Below, one piece after another: positions 7,204-15,836 of a DNA stretch of 36,821 nucleotides (its first letter is position 1; each line of letters starts with the position of its first letter). The DNA lies in contig JAGLEB010000137.1 of NCBI GenBank assembly GCA_023145275.1, forward strand, positions 1 to 36,821. Reading direction: 5' to 3'. The position numbers and the translations under genes are program-made. This DNA is from Flavobacteriales bacterium. GTDB lineage: Bacteria; Bacteroidota; Bacteroidia; Flavobacteriales; JADGDT01. The notes beneath the pieces were generated by a model, which saw only the letters and a list, made by a program, of their open reading frames with translations, did not search any database and was not told the origin of the DNA.

Positions 7204-8631
7204 ATGACAAAAGAAATTAAAAATATTTGCTGTATCGGAGCTGGCTATGTTGGAGGACCAACGATGGCTGTAATTGCTGAAAAATGTCCGCAATATGTAG
7301 TAACAGTTGTTGATATTAATGCTGAGAGAATTTCGGCATGGAATGATGCTGATTTGTCTAAACTACCAGTTTATGAGCCAGGATTAGCTGATATTATTGC
7401 AAAACAACGTGGGAAGAACTTGTTTTTCTCAACGGATGTTGATGGTGCAATCGAAAAAGCTGAGATGGTTTTTATGTCGGTAAATACTCCGACAAAAACC
7501 TATGGGGAGGGTAAAGGAATGGCTGCAGACCTTAAGTTTATTGAGAAATCTGCACGACAAATTGCTAGAGTATCTACCTCTGATAAAATCGTGATTGAGA
7601 AATCTACACTACCTGTGCGTACTGCTCAGGCCATAAAGACTATTTTAAATGCTGAGAAAAAAGAAGGTGTTAATTTTGAAATACTTTCTAATCCAGAATT
7701 TTTAGCAGAAGGAACAGCAATTGAAGATTTACGCAATGCTGACCGCATGCTGATAGGTGGAGATATTCACACTAAGAGTGGTAAGGAAGCTGTAGATGCT
7801 TTGGTAGGAGTATATTCTAATTGGCTGCCAAAAGAAAGGTTGTTGACTACAAATGTATGGTCTTCTGAATTGTCTAAACTTACAGCTAATGCATTTTTAG
7901 CTCAGCGTGTTTCTTCAATAAATGCAATATCAGCACTTTGCGAAAAAACTGGAGCAAATGTTGAGGAAGTTGGGAGAGCTATTGGAGCAGACTCGCGTAT
8001 TGGTCCAAAGTTTTTAAATGCATCAGTAGGTTTTGGAGGTTCGTGTTTTCAAAAAGATATATTAAACCTTGTATACTTGTGCAATTACTTCGGATTGCCT
8101 GAAGTAGCAGAGTATTGGCATCAGGTAATAAAATTGAATGATTATCAAAAGAAGCGTTTTTCGCATAACATAATATCAACATTATTTAATACAGTTTCTG
8201 ATAAGAAAATTAGCTTGTTAGGCTGGGCATTTAAGAAGGATACAAACGATACGAGAGAGTCTGCAGCCATTTATATAGCTTCTGATTTAATAGAGAATCA
8301 GGCTAATGTTTGTGTTTACGATCCAAAAGTATCTAAAGAACAAATATTAAAAGACCTTGCATATTTGCATGAGTTGGATAATGTAAAATATGCTCACCTT
8401 ACTGAGAAAACAATAAACGATAGAGTAGAAATAGTTAGCGATCCTTACCTAGCTTGTAGCGAAAGCCATGCACTTGCAATTATGACAGAGTGGGATGAAT
8501 TCACTACCTACGATTGGAATAAAATATATAATTCGGTTTATAAACCAGCCTTTGTATTTGACGGTAGAAATATTGTTGATAAAGAAGAGTTAGAGAATAT
8601 TGGATTTGATGTGTTTAGCGTTGGTAGATAA
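7204..8631 (+). CDS. ugd: UDP-glucose 6-dehydrogenase (animal-type length)
   Basis: Oxidises UDP-glucose to UDP-glucuronate with two NAD+ and so supplies GlcA for the polysaccharide. The NAD-binding IGAGYVGGP begins at residue 11, NPEFLAEG lies at 163-170, the catalytic cysteine is C281 in GFGGSCFQKD, and the C-terminal UDP-binding domain carries LGWAFKKDTNDTRES. The 475-residue length and the N-terminal ICCIGAGYVGGPT resemble the longer animal-type UGDH rather than the short enterobacterial enzyme. The frame opens at 7180 (ATG) and again at 7186; 7204 is chosen because it lies just before the conserved strand and 7 bases after AAAAGAAG. A UDP-ManNAc dehydrogenase is a less likely alternative. 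Confidence 0.93.
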   Translation: MTKEIKNICCIGAGYVGGPTMAVIAEKCPQYVVTVVDINAERISAWNDADLSKLPVYEPGLADIIAKQRGKNLFFSTDVDGAIEKAEMVFMSVNTPTKTYGEGKGMAADLKFIEKSARQIARVSTSDKIVIEKSTLPVRTAQAIKTILNAEKKEGVNFEILSNPEFLAEGTAIEDLRNADRMLIGGDIHTKSGKEAVDALVGVYSNWLPKERLLTTNVWSSELSKLTANAFLAQRVSSINAISALCEKTGANVEEVGRAIGADSRIGPKFLNASVGFGGSCFQKDILNLVYLCNYFGLPEVAEYWHQVIKLNDYQKKRFSHNIISTLFNTVSDKKISLLGWAFKKDTNDTRESAAIYIASDLIENQANVCVYDPKVSKEQILKDLAYLHELDNVKYAHLTEKTINDRVEIVSDPYLACSESHALAIMTEWDEFTTYDWNKIYNSVYKPAFVFDGRNIVDKEELENIGFDVFSVGR

Positions 8632-8916
8632 AATTTGAGATGCTGTAAGGCGTAAGGCTTGATTTTTGTTGAGCTATAGAAGTTATCTTTTTTGTTCTAT
8701 CACGAATTTAATGGAGAAAAAAATCATTCCGTCATATCGACCGACTATAGGAGTGGAGATGTCTAGTCAATAAATTAACAGATTTCTCCATTCCGCAAGT
8801 TCCAGTTGAAATAACTAATAGAATTAAAATTCATTAAAATAACAGTATAGCCACTTTTTTTAAAAAAGATTAGTTGTGTCAATTGAATTGATGTTATAAA
8901 AATAGCAGAGTGAATT
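8632..8916. other. Intergenic region between ugd and the gpsA-tagD fusion
   Basis: These 285 bases hold a REP-like imperfect palindrome (8731-8815) and a 14-base word (8834-8847) that recurs upstream of fcl (19601-19614). No convincing TAnnTTTG box is found close to the next start codon, so the downstream genes may depend on read-through from 5902-5932. Confidence 0.5.
8731..8815. repeat. REP-like imperfect palindromic intergenic element
   Basis: The left arm (from GTCATATCGACCGA through GTGGAGATGTCT, 8731-8764) and the reverse complement of the right arm (8780-8815, reading GTTATTTCAACTGG through ATGGAGAAATCT) align over about 35 bases with a few mismatches and small gaps. It resembles the GTCATTTCGA...GGAGAAATCT palindromes I recall from intergenic regions of many Bacteroidota. 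Only one copy is present here, so repeat status is inference. Confidence 0.6.
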
Positions 8917-10281
8917 ATGACAAATAAATCAAAAATAGTAATAGTTGGAGCTGGATTCTTCGGAACAGCATTAGCAAACTCATTGAGCTTAAATGCAGAT
9001 AATGAGGTGGTGATATTGTCAATATCAGAATCTCAGGTAGACGAGATTAATAATGATAAAACTAATCATGCATTTTTCCCAAATAGAAAACTAAACAATT
9101 TTAGAGCAAGCCTTAACTTCAATGAAATTAAAGGGGCAAAGGCTATTTTTCTCGCTATTCCTTCAACTCATTTCCTAAATGTTTCACCCGCAATTTCAAG
9201 ATATCTGTCTCCAGGCTTATTGATTGTTAATTTATCTAAGGGTTTTGGATCAAAAGGAGAAATTCTAGTAGATTTATTAAAGGATGAATTGAATCATGAA
9301 AATGTAGTCAGTCTTAAGGGTCCAACCTTTGCATCTGAATTGTTGGCGGGTCAGCCTAGTATGTTTACATTAGGATTTAATAATAAGTGGGAATCATTAC
9401 TCATTAAAGATATTTTCTTAAATACTAATATATTTTTGGACTATACTACTGATGTGGTTGGAGTTGAGGTTGTTAGTGCGATAAAAAATATATATGCTAT
9501 AATGATTGGATATGTTGATGCCAAGTATAATTCTGCAAATACAAGGTTTATGGTGCTAACAAAAGCTGTAAATGAAATAAAACTTATTTTGCCAGAGTTA
9601 AATGGACATCTGGATACATTGTTTTTAAGTTGTGGAATAGGAGATTTAAGTCTTTCCGCATTGAATGATTTAAGTAGAAATAGGACTTTGGGATTATTGA
9701 TAGGTAAGGGCTTTTATAATGAGAATTTAATAGAAGGAAATAGTGTAGTTGTAGAAGGCGCTAATGCACTTAGAGTAATAAAAGATTCACTTACAAAATT
9801 AACTCTTACAAGATTGCCTCTATTTAATGAGGTAGATCAAATCTTGAATAATCCAGAGTATAAATTCAATATTCAGTTTGATAAATTGATTGATCAAAAT
9901 AGTGATACTGTATTGACTTATGGAACATTTGATCTATTACATTACGGCCATCTAGAAATATTGAAAAAAGCAAAATCTTTTGGGACAAAGCTTATCGTTG
10001 GACTTTCTTCCGATAGTTTTAATAAGCTCAAAGGGAAAAAAAGTATTCACTCTTACAAAAAACGTAAAGAGTTTCTTGAGTCATTAGAGTATGTTGATTT
10101 AGTGATCCCTGAGGATAATTGGGAACAAAAAGAAACTGATGTACAAAAGTATGATGTGGATATTTTTATTATGGGAGATGATTGGAAAGGTAAGTTTGAT
10201 TTCCTAGATAAGTTCTGTAGAGTTGAATATTTGCCAAGAACTGAGGGTATTTCTACAACAAAATTAAAAAGCATATTGTAA
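8917..10281 (+). CDS. gpsA-tagD: Fused glycerol-3-phosphate dehydrogenase / glycerol-3-phosphate cytidylyltransferase
   Basis: A single 454-residue frame joins two enzymes that together turn dihydroxyacetone phosphate into CDP-glycerol. Residues 1 to about 320 are GpsA-like: GAGFFG (11-16), SLKGPTFA (132-139), the catalytic lysine K190 in SAIKN, GIGDL (240-244) and SRNRTLG (253-259). Residues 331-454 are TagD-like: TYGTFDLLHYGH with the nucleotidyltransferase HxGH at 342-345, and the signature RTEGISTT (441-448). All key residues are present, so both halves look active. The short linker (about 320-330) shows no frameshift scar. The next gene starts immediately after the stop. Inside a glycan locus this is best read as a dedicated CDP-glycerol synthase rather than the phospholipid GpsA. 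Confidence 0.93.
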   Translation: MTNKSKIVIVGAGFFGTALANSLSLNADNEVVILSISESQVDEINNDKTNHAFFPNRKLNNFRASLNFNEIKGAKAIFLAIPSTHFLNVSPAISRYLSPGLLIVNLSKGFGSKGEILVDLLKDELNHENVVSLKGPTFASELLAGQPSMFTLGFNNKWESLLIKDIFLNTNIFLDYTTDVVGVEVVSAIKNIYAIMIGYVDAKYNSANTRFMVLTKAVNEIKLILPELNGHLDTLFLSCGIGDLSLSALNDLSRNRTLGLLIGKGFYNENLIEGNSVVVEGANALRVIKDSLTKLTLTRLPLFNEVDQILNNPEYKFNIQFDKLIDQNSDTVLTYGTFDLLHYGHLEILKKAKSFGTKLIVGLSSDSFNKLKGKKSIHSYKKRKEFLESLEYVDLVIPEDNWEQKETDVQKYDVDIFIMGDDWKGKFDFLDKFCRVEYLPRTEGISTTKLKSIL

Positions 10282-11520
10282 TTGAAAATAGATAATACAG
10301 TACTGAAGAATTTTTCTTACTTAACAGTATTACAGGTAATAAGTGTCTTAGCTCCCTTGCTTACGTATCCTTATTTAATACGAGTATTGGGAGATGTGTA
10401 TTTTGGAAAGGTTATATGGGCTTATTCCATTACTCAGCTTTTTGTTATTATCATAAATTTTGGTTTTAATATCACTGGAACTAAAGAAATAGCTGAAAAT
10501 AATGCTAATAAAGATATTATTAGTGCTATTGCAAGTGACATCTATATAATAAAGTTTTTATTATTTCTATTTGGTCTGCTTGTTGTTTTGTTATTGATGC
10601 AGCTATTAGATATTTTCGCTGAGAATAAGACTTTAATATTGCTCTCCTATTTAATTGTAATTGGCGAAGTGTTTGTGCCTATATGGTACTTTCAAGGTTT
10701 GGAGAAAATGAGGTTTATTACGATTATTAATGGAGGTGCTAAAATTCTATCTACAATATTAATCTTTGCTTTTGTAAATAGTCAGCTTGATTATATTTAT
10801 GTGCCTATTTTTCAGCTTAGTGCTGCAGTGTTGGCAGCTGTGTTGAGTTTAGTTTTTTTATATAGGATAGATCGAATACAATTTGTACTGTCTAATATTT
10901 CATTCGTTTCGCTAAGAGCTAGATTTGTTGAAGGATTGCAATTCTTTGCCTCGCGATTATCATCTGTGATAATAGAAAGAGCTAATATTTTTATTATTCA
11001 GGCCTATTTTGGTTTTGGTGAAGTTACTTATTACGATACAGCTTCGAAGATTGTAAATCTGTTCAAAATCCCATACGATTTGATAAATCAGGCAGTATAT
11101 CCAAATATTGTAAAAACTCATAATATGAAATTGGTAAAACATATCATTACTTTCATATTGTTTTCAGGAGTTTTATCAGTATTGATATTTTGGGTGTTTA
11201 GTGCCGAGATATTTGAATTAGTATATGGAGAATATAGTTTGCTAGGTGCAAAAATTCTTAAGATATTGATAGTAATAGCTCCTTTAACTGGTATAGGTTT
11301 CTTTTTAGGGAATACGACATTGATTATTTTTGGACACTATTCTAAATTTAATAAAAGTATAGTATTTGCAATGCTGTTTTATGCTTTTTCAACTATCACA
11401 TTGGTTATTACTGATAGTGTAACGCTTACTAATATTGCCATATTATCTGTTTTAACAACTTTTTTCTGGGTTGCTTATAGAGGATTTTTTGTCAATAAAT
11501 ATAAAATATTAGAAAAATGA
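10282..11520 (+). CDS. wzx: Wzx-type polysaccharide flippase
   Basis: A 412-residue polytopic membrane protein with about 12 hydrophobic segments, of the polysaccharide biosynthesis/MATE-like exporter family. The N-terminus NFSYLTVLQVISVLAPLLTY is typical of RfbX/Wzx flippases, which move undecaprenyl-linked repeat units to the periplasmic face of the inner membrane. The start must be a TTG at 10282, directly abutting the TAA of the gpsA-tagD gene: no ATG lies ahead of the first conserved helix and the next Met is far inside. This suggests translational coupling. Its stop overlaps the next start as ATGA. Substrate specificity cannot be read from sequence. Confidence 0.9.
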   Translation: MKIDNTVLKNFSYLTVLQVISVLAPLLTYPYLIRVLGDVYFGKVIWAYSITQLFVIIINFGFNITGTKEIAENNANKDIISAIASDIYIIKFLLFLFGLLVVLLLMQLLDIFAENKTLILLSYLIVIGEVFVPIWYFQGLEKMRFITIINGGAKILSTILIFAFVNSQLDYIYVPIFQLSAAVLAAVLSLVFLYRIDRIQFVLSNISFVSLRARFVEGLQFFASRLSSVIIERANIFIIQAYFGFGEVTYYDTASKIVNLFKIPYDLINQAVYPNIVKTHNMKLVKHIITFILFSGVLSVLIFWVFSAEIFELVYGEYSLLGAKILKILIVIAPLTGIGFFLGNTTLIIFGHYSKFNKSIVFAMLFYAFSTITLVITDSVTLTNIAILSVLTTFFWVAYRGFFVNKYKILEK

Positions 11521-12239
11521 ATATCTACAAAATAAGAGAGCAATTAATAGGTGTGTCTAATAAGCTCGGAATTTATTCTTTTTCGAGGACTATTTGGCAA
11601 AAAGTGTTTAAGGGCTTTGCACTTAATCATCAAGCTAAATTGTTTCACGAAAATGCTGCTAATACTCTTCAGACTCTAAGTAAGGCTCTTATGGATAATA
11701 ATATTCAATCGTGGCTTGTCTATGGAACTCTTTTGGGTTATGCTAGAGAAAAGGATTTCATTAGTCACGATTACGACATAGATCTTGGAGTATTCCTTGA
11801 GGATGGCAATAAAAGATTAGAGGACGTTTTAATAAAACATGGTTTTACTAAAGTTAGAGAATATAGAATTGATGATGGTGAATATGGAATGGAACAAACT
11901 TATGAGTTGAATGGAGTTACAGTTGATTTTTTCTATACAAGAAAAGAGGAAAATGAATATCTAGCTCATACATTTTATTCGGATAAAGGTTTGAATATGA
12001 ATCAAACAATCGATAAATACGGTGGTTTGTTGGTAACTGAGTTTTCGTTTACCCCTTTTGCCTTGCAGAGAGTTTTGTTTAAGGATGCTGTTTTTTATGT
12101 GCCACAGAATTATGACCTTTATTTAAAAGAGTATTATGGAGATGATTATATGACTCCTAATAGCAATTGGAGAACTGATATGGCTGGTAATGGTAGAGGA
12201 GTTAGCAAAATAGGTGTTCGCACCGTTTTTATTATGTAG
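11517..12239 (+). CDS. LicD-family (fukutin-related) phosphotransferase
   Basis: A 240-residue LicD/fukutin-type protein. The nucleotidyltransferase-like core is clear: WLVYGTLLGYAREKDF (about 66-81), the metal-binding DYDID (85-89) and a further acidic strand VDFFY (136-140). LicD moves phosphocholine from CDP-choline onto glycans, while eukaryotic fukutin relatives transfer ribitol or glycerol phosphate from CDP-alditols. Since the window encodes a CDP-glycerol synthase two genes upstream and no choline genes, phosphoglycerol is the likely cargo (inference). The C-terminus is short compared with streptococcal LicD (about 270 residues). It overlaps wzx by 4 bases and is followed after 7 bases by the EpsG-type gene, so it is embedded in the operon. 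Confidence 0.88.
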   Translation: MNIYKIREQLIGVSNKLGIYSFSRTIWQKVFKGFALNHQAKLFHENAANTLQTLSKALMDNNIQSWLVYGTLLGYAREKDFISHDYDIDLGVFLEDGNKRLEDVLIKHGFTKVREYRIDDGEYGMEQTYELNGVTVDFFYTRKEENEYLAHTFYSDKGLNMNQTIDKYGGLLVTEFSFTPFALQRVLFKDAVFYVPQNYDLYLKEYYGDDYMTPNSNWRTDMAGNGRGVSKIGVRTVFIM

Positions 12240-12246
12240 TTGATTT

Positions 12247-13521
12247 ATGTATATTAAGAAGAAAAGATCTACAGAAGAAGTTGTAATGATAGTTGCGACA
12301 TTTTTCTTGCCTTTGTACTCTTTACCTTTAGTCTTTTTTCAAATTGTGAAAAGAAAACAGAAGGTGTATTTTACAATTTTGGCTTTTATCTTTGGATTGA
12401 TAGGATATACATCAGCCCCAACAGGCGATTTGTATAGACACTATTTAGAATATTTTAATTTTTCGACTAGGCCAATGGCCGAGATTACGGAATATATAGT
12501 TTCAGGTCTCGATTTTGTGGTGCAAATACTTATTCTTATCAGTGCCGAACTGTCTATAGGTATTCAATGGATTAGCTTTTTGGCAGTATTCGTGACCTAT
12601 TATATTATATTCACATATTTTATTAAGATCACATTAAAAAATGATAAGCTAAACTCAACTAATGTTGTTTATCTTTTGTTTCTACTAACTCTAATCTTTA
12701 GTCAAAATTTTTTGATTCATAGTTTAAAGCTTAGAGCACCATTAGGACAGGCACTACTGCTTGTGTTTTTTAGTAAACTGCTAATAGAAAACAGGACAGA
12801 TTGGAAGTACTTCATCTTTGCTGTAATAACGCATTTTTCATCGTTAATTACTTTGCCAATTGCTCTAGCAGCAAAGTATATGTCGTACAGTAAACTGAGG
12901 AATTTATTTATCTTCAGTGTGTTTTTAATTCCCTTTAGTAAAAAAATAGTTCTATTGTTCTATGATCTAATAGATCCGATTGTTATGATGTTTCCCCAGT
13001 TACATCGACAAGTTGGTTTCTATGTTGATGGATATTGGGCATTTGACTATTTTTCTGATTTGACAACTAATGCTCTAGTTCAGTATTATATTTCTGTTGT
13101 TCCATACTTCATTGTAATGTTATATTTTATTGTATCACGTTATAAAAGTTCGCACCGAAAAGTGATATACTCATACTTTATTCTTCTAAATTCCGTTTAT
13201 TCTTTTACAAATATCTTTAATAGGTTTTTTACTTTGGCAGTAGTTCTTGGCATTTTTGTAATAATGATTGAGTATGGAAGAAGACCTAAGATTATTGGAC
13301 AGAAAGTGGTGTTGTTAAGCATGTTTATTGCTACTTTTATTTATTTTGGCATCAATATATTGGCACAAAGAAGACCTCTAAAAATAGCGTTCACCAAAGA
13401 AATGTTATATAGAAACTCGTTTAGTATTATATTTCATACCTATTCTGAATCATGGATTGATGAAAGAGTTGATAAGGAAGGGTTTATAATAGGAGACAGT
13501 AATAAGGCGAAAAGTGAATAA
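12247..13521 (+). CDS. wzy: EpsG-family polysaccharide polymerase (Wzy-type)
   Basis: A 424-residue inner-membrane protein with about ten hydrophobic segments. The short loop TGDLYRHYLEYF (about 60-71) matches the D-x-YR-x-x-x-x-Y pattern of the EpsG/Wzy family, thought to polymerise repeat units at the periplasmic face. Conservation in this family is low, so the call rests on topology, the loop motif and the location between wzx and glycosyltransferases. It overlaps the next gene by 8 bases. Another polymerase- or ligase-like protein lies three frames downstream (14562-15836), so the division of labour is uncertain. Confidence 0.8.
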   Translation: MYIKKKRSTEEVVMIVATFFLPLYSLPLVFFQIVKRKQKVYFTILAFIFGLIGYTSAPTGDLYRHYLEYFNFSTRPMAEITEYIVSGLDFVVQILILISAELSIGIQWISFLAVFVTYYIIFTYFIKITLKNDKLNSTNVVYLLFLLTLIFSQNFLIHSLKLRAPLGQALLLVFFSKLLIENRTDWKYFIFAVITHFSSLITLPIALAAKYMSYSKLRNLFIFSVFLIPFSKKIVLLFYDLIDPIVMMFPQLHRQVGFYVDGYWAFDYFSDLTTNALVQYYISVVPYFIVMLYFIVSRYKSSHRKVIYSYFILLNSVYSFTNIFNRFFTLAVVLGIFVIMIEYGRRPKIIGQKVVLLSMFIATFIYFGINILAQRRPLKIAFTKEMLYRNSFSIIFHTYSESWIDERVDKEGFIIGDSNKAKSE

Positions 13522-14572
13522 ATCTGAATTGAAAATTGCCATAATTGTACCTTCATTAGCTAATATGGGGCCTGTATCTGTTGCTAGAGATATTGTGTCA
13601 GGAATAGTTAATAAAGTAAAATATATCAAAGTTTTTTATTTTGATGATATTGTTGGTCCTGATTTTGACTGCGATGTTGAGCAAATTTCCTTTTTACATA
13701 AGGTTGATTTTTCAAACTTCGATGTTGTGCATACCCACGGGCTTAGACCAGATCTTTATTTAACAATTCACAGAATAAGTGGAATAAAAAGAATTACAAC
13801 CCTACATTCAAATCTTTATGAAGATTTAAGGATGAGCCATGGTAAGGTAAAGGGATACTTTTTTGCTAAGGTATGGCTGCAACTTCTTTCGCACGATAAG
13901 GTTGTTGTTCTTTCTGATCTTGTAAAAAAATTCTATTCTAATAAAATACGCAATTCCAAAGAGCGTTTACTTAGAATTTACAATGGTAGAAATCTTGAAT
14001 TGAAAGTAGATGGAACTATTGAAAAAGTACAAATTGAGAAGATTGAAAGCCTAAAGAATAATACTGAAATAATAATTGCTTCAATTAGTGTGTTAAATGC
14101 TCGAAAAGGGATTGATCAAATAATTAGGGCGCTTGAAAATAATAATGTTGGAGCCTTGATTATAGGTGATGGACCTGAGAGACAAAATTTAGAGAGTCTT
14201 GCAAAAGAGTTAAAAGTTGACGATAGAGTCTTGTTTTTAGGATATCAGAGTAACCCGTATAAATATTATAAGTATTTTGATGTGTTTACACTTACATCGT
14301 ATTCTGAAGGGTTTCCATTGAGCCTGTTAGAAGCTATCCAAATGCAAAAACCTTGCGTTGTATCTAACTTGCCAATATATAAGGAAATGTTTATTGAGGG
14401 AAAAGAAATATTAAAATACGAATTGAATAATATTTCAGATTTAGTCGATAAAATAAAAAAATGTAAAAAAGATGAAGATATTCTTATTGTAAATGCCGCT
14501 AAACGTGTTCATGAAAATTATACAGTCGAGATAATGGCCAATAACTACTTAAAATTGTATTATGAACAATAA
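13514..14572 (+). CDS. Glycosyltransferase, GT4 family
   Basis: A 352-residue GT-B glycosyltransferase. The N-terminal half has IIVPSLANMGPVSVARDIV and a DVVHTHG strand typical of the acceptor domain. The C-terminal half has ISVLNARKGIDQIIRAL, IIGDGPER, VLFLGY and the donor-binding acidic pair in SEGFPLSLLEA (a variant of the EGFGLxxxEA motif). GT4 enzymes are retaining and take nucleotide-sugars as donors; the donor here could be UDP-GlcA, GDP-fucose or another sugar. The start is a GTG at 13514 inside the end of the upstream gene; the next Met is too far in. It overlaps the next gene by 11 bases. Confidence 0.88.
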   Translation: MNKSELKIAIIVPSLANMGPVSVARDIVSGIVNKVKYIKVFYFDDIVGPDFDCDVEQISFLHKVDFSNFDVVHTHGLRPDLYLTIHRISGIKRITTLHSNLYEDLRMSHGKVKGYFFAKVWLQLLSHDKVVVLSDLVKKFYSNKIRNSKERLLRIYNGRNLELKVDGTIEKVQIEKIESLKNNTEIIIASISVLNARKGIDQIIRALENNNVGALIIGDGPERQNLESLAKELKVDDRVLFLGYQSNPYKYYKYFDVFTLTSYSEGFPLSLLEAIQMQKPCVVSNLPIYKEMFIEGKEILKYELNNISDLVDKIKKCKKDEDILIVNAAKRVHENYTVEIMANNYLKLYYEQ

Positions 14573-15836
14573 TAGATTCACATTACTATTGTCGATTATT
14601 CCTGTTCTTATAGTAATAGATAATAGGATAAATGGCTTAGTATTAATTCTGCTTAGCCTATATTCAATCTATATAATAATAAGTAATAAGCTTAGATTAG
14701 ATTCTAAAATTGCGTTTGCATCTACCTACTTTTTTATAATTTTAATAGCTTCTATCGTTGATGTATTTAGTAGTAGTTTTGAAAGTAAGTATATTGAAAC
14801 AGCTCTAAGTTCTCTCTTTTTTCCAGTGATATTTTACACCTTTCAAGAACGAATTATATTAAAGAAGCTTCTTAGAAATATTGTTTATTCAGTTTCGTTG
14901 TTGAATATAGTGTTATTACTTTATGGCTTTTATAGAGCCATAACAAGTGACGAAATTGTTTATGGTGTTTGGTCGCATGCTGTTACGGAAGAGTTTTATA
15001 AAAACTCCGATTATATTATTAATTGGCCTTTCCTAACTTATAAGCGATTGATTGAACCAGTTCAAATTCACCCTTCTTATTATGGTTTGTTAGTAAACAT
15101 AATATTAGCCTTACTTGTATATATGTTTTATAGAAAAGAGATAAGTAAAAAGCTATTCTCAATATTTGTTGTTTTCAATATATTATTTTTGTTTTTTCTG
15201 TCGTCAAAGGCAAATATTATCGCATTGGTATTTGTAGCAATATCTTTATTGTTGATAAAGTTGAGTAGCTTAGGCCCTAAGGTTCGAATTTCTGCATTTT
15301 CTTCAGTAGTAGTATTTTTGATTCTATTATTTTCAATACCTTCTACTCAGTTTAGGATAAAGAGGAGTTATAATACTTTAAAAGAGAACTTGCATAATAA
15401 CGAATTAGATTCATCTTTTGGTAAAGTTGATGGCGGGACTTATAAGAAAGAAATTGATGGAAGCACAATCGAGAGAATAATATTATGGAGGAGTGCTATA
15501 GGTTTATTCTTCGAAAAGCCTATGTTAGGATATGGTAATTCCGGAGGAGATGAAGCAATTAGACGTGCTTCGGGTATAAATAAGAATACTCATAATCAAT
15601 ATTTGCAAATATTAGTTAATGCCGGGATAGTTGGTTTTGTTATGCTGTTATTTTTTATAGGATACCCAATGTTCTCTTCGTATTTCGATAAAATGCTAAT
15701 TATTCCAATAGTTTTATTTGTTGCAATTAACTTGTTGTTTGAGAATATCTTGGATAGGCAGTGGGGAGTTGTTATAGTTTCATTTTTTTATAGTTTATTA
15801 ATATTTCATAAGAATAATGACGAATCTAAAGTTTAG
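14562..15836 (+). CDS. O-antigen ligase / Wzy-like membrane protein (Wzy_C family)
   Basis: A 424-residue polytopic membrane protein with about ten hydrophobic segments and a large periplasmic loop (roughly residues 265-330). The hallmark HNQYLQILVNAGIVGF begins at residue 344 and matches the Wzy_C signature shared by WaaL ligases and some Wzy polymerases. It either attaches the finished polymer to an acceptor such as lipid A-core, or polymerises repeat units. Sequence alone does not separate the two. It overlaps both neighbours (11 bases before, 20 after), so it is translated as part of the operon. Confidence 0.82.
   Translation: MNNNRFTLLLSIIPVLIVIDNRINGLVLILLSLYSIYIIISNKLRLDSKIAFASTYFFIILIASIVDVFSSSFESKYIETALSSLFFPVIFYTFQERIILKKLLRNIVYSVSLLNIVLLLYGFYRAITSDEIVYGVWSHAVTEEFYKNSDYIINWPFLTYKRLIEPVQIHPSYYGLLVNIILALLVYMFYRKEISKKLFSIFVVFNILFLFFLSSKANIIALVFVAISLLLIKLSSLGPKVRISAFSSVVVFLILLFSIPSTQFRIKRSYNTLKENLHNNELDSSFGKVDGGTYKKEIDGSTIERIILWRSAIGLFFEKPMLGYGNSGGDEAIRRASGINKNTHNQYLQILVNAGIVGFVMLLFFIGYPMFSSYFDKMLIIPIVLFVAINLLFENILDRQWGVVIVSFFYSLLIFHKNNDESKV

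Noticed and set aside
8917..10281. Sequencing error joining two separate genes
   Set aside because: The junction is in frame with no homopolymer or stop nearby, and both domains are complete, so a true fusion is the simpler reading.
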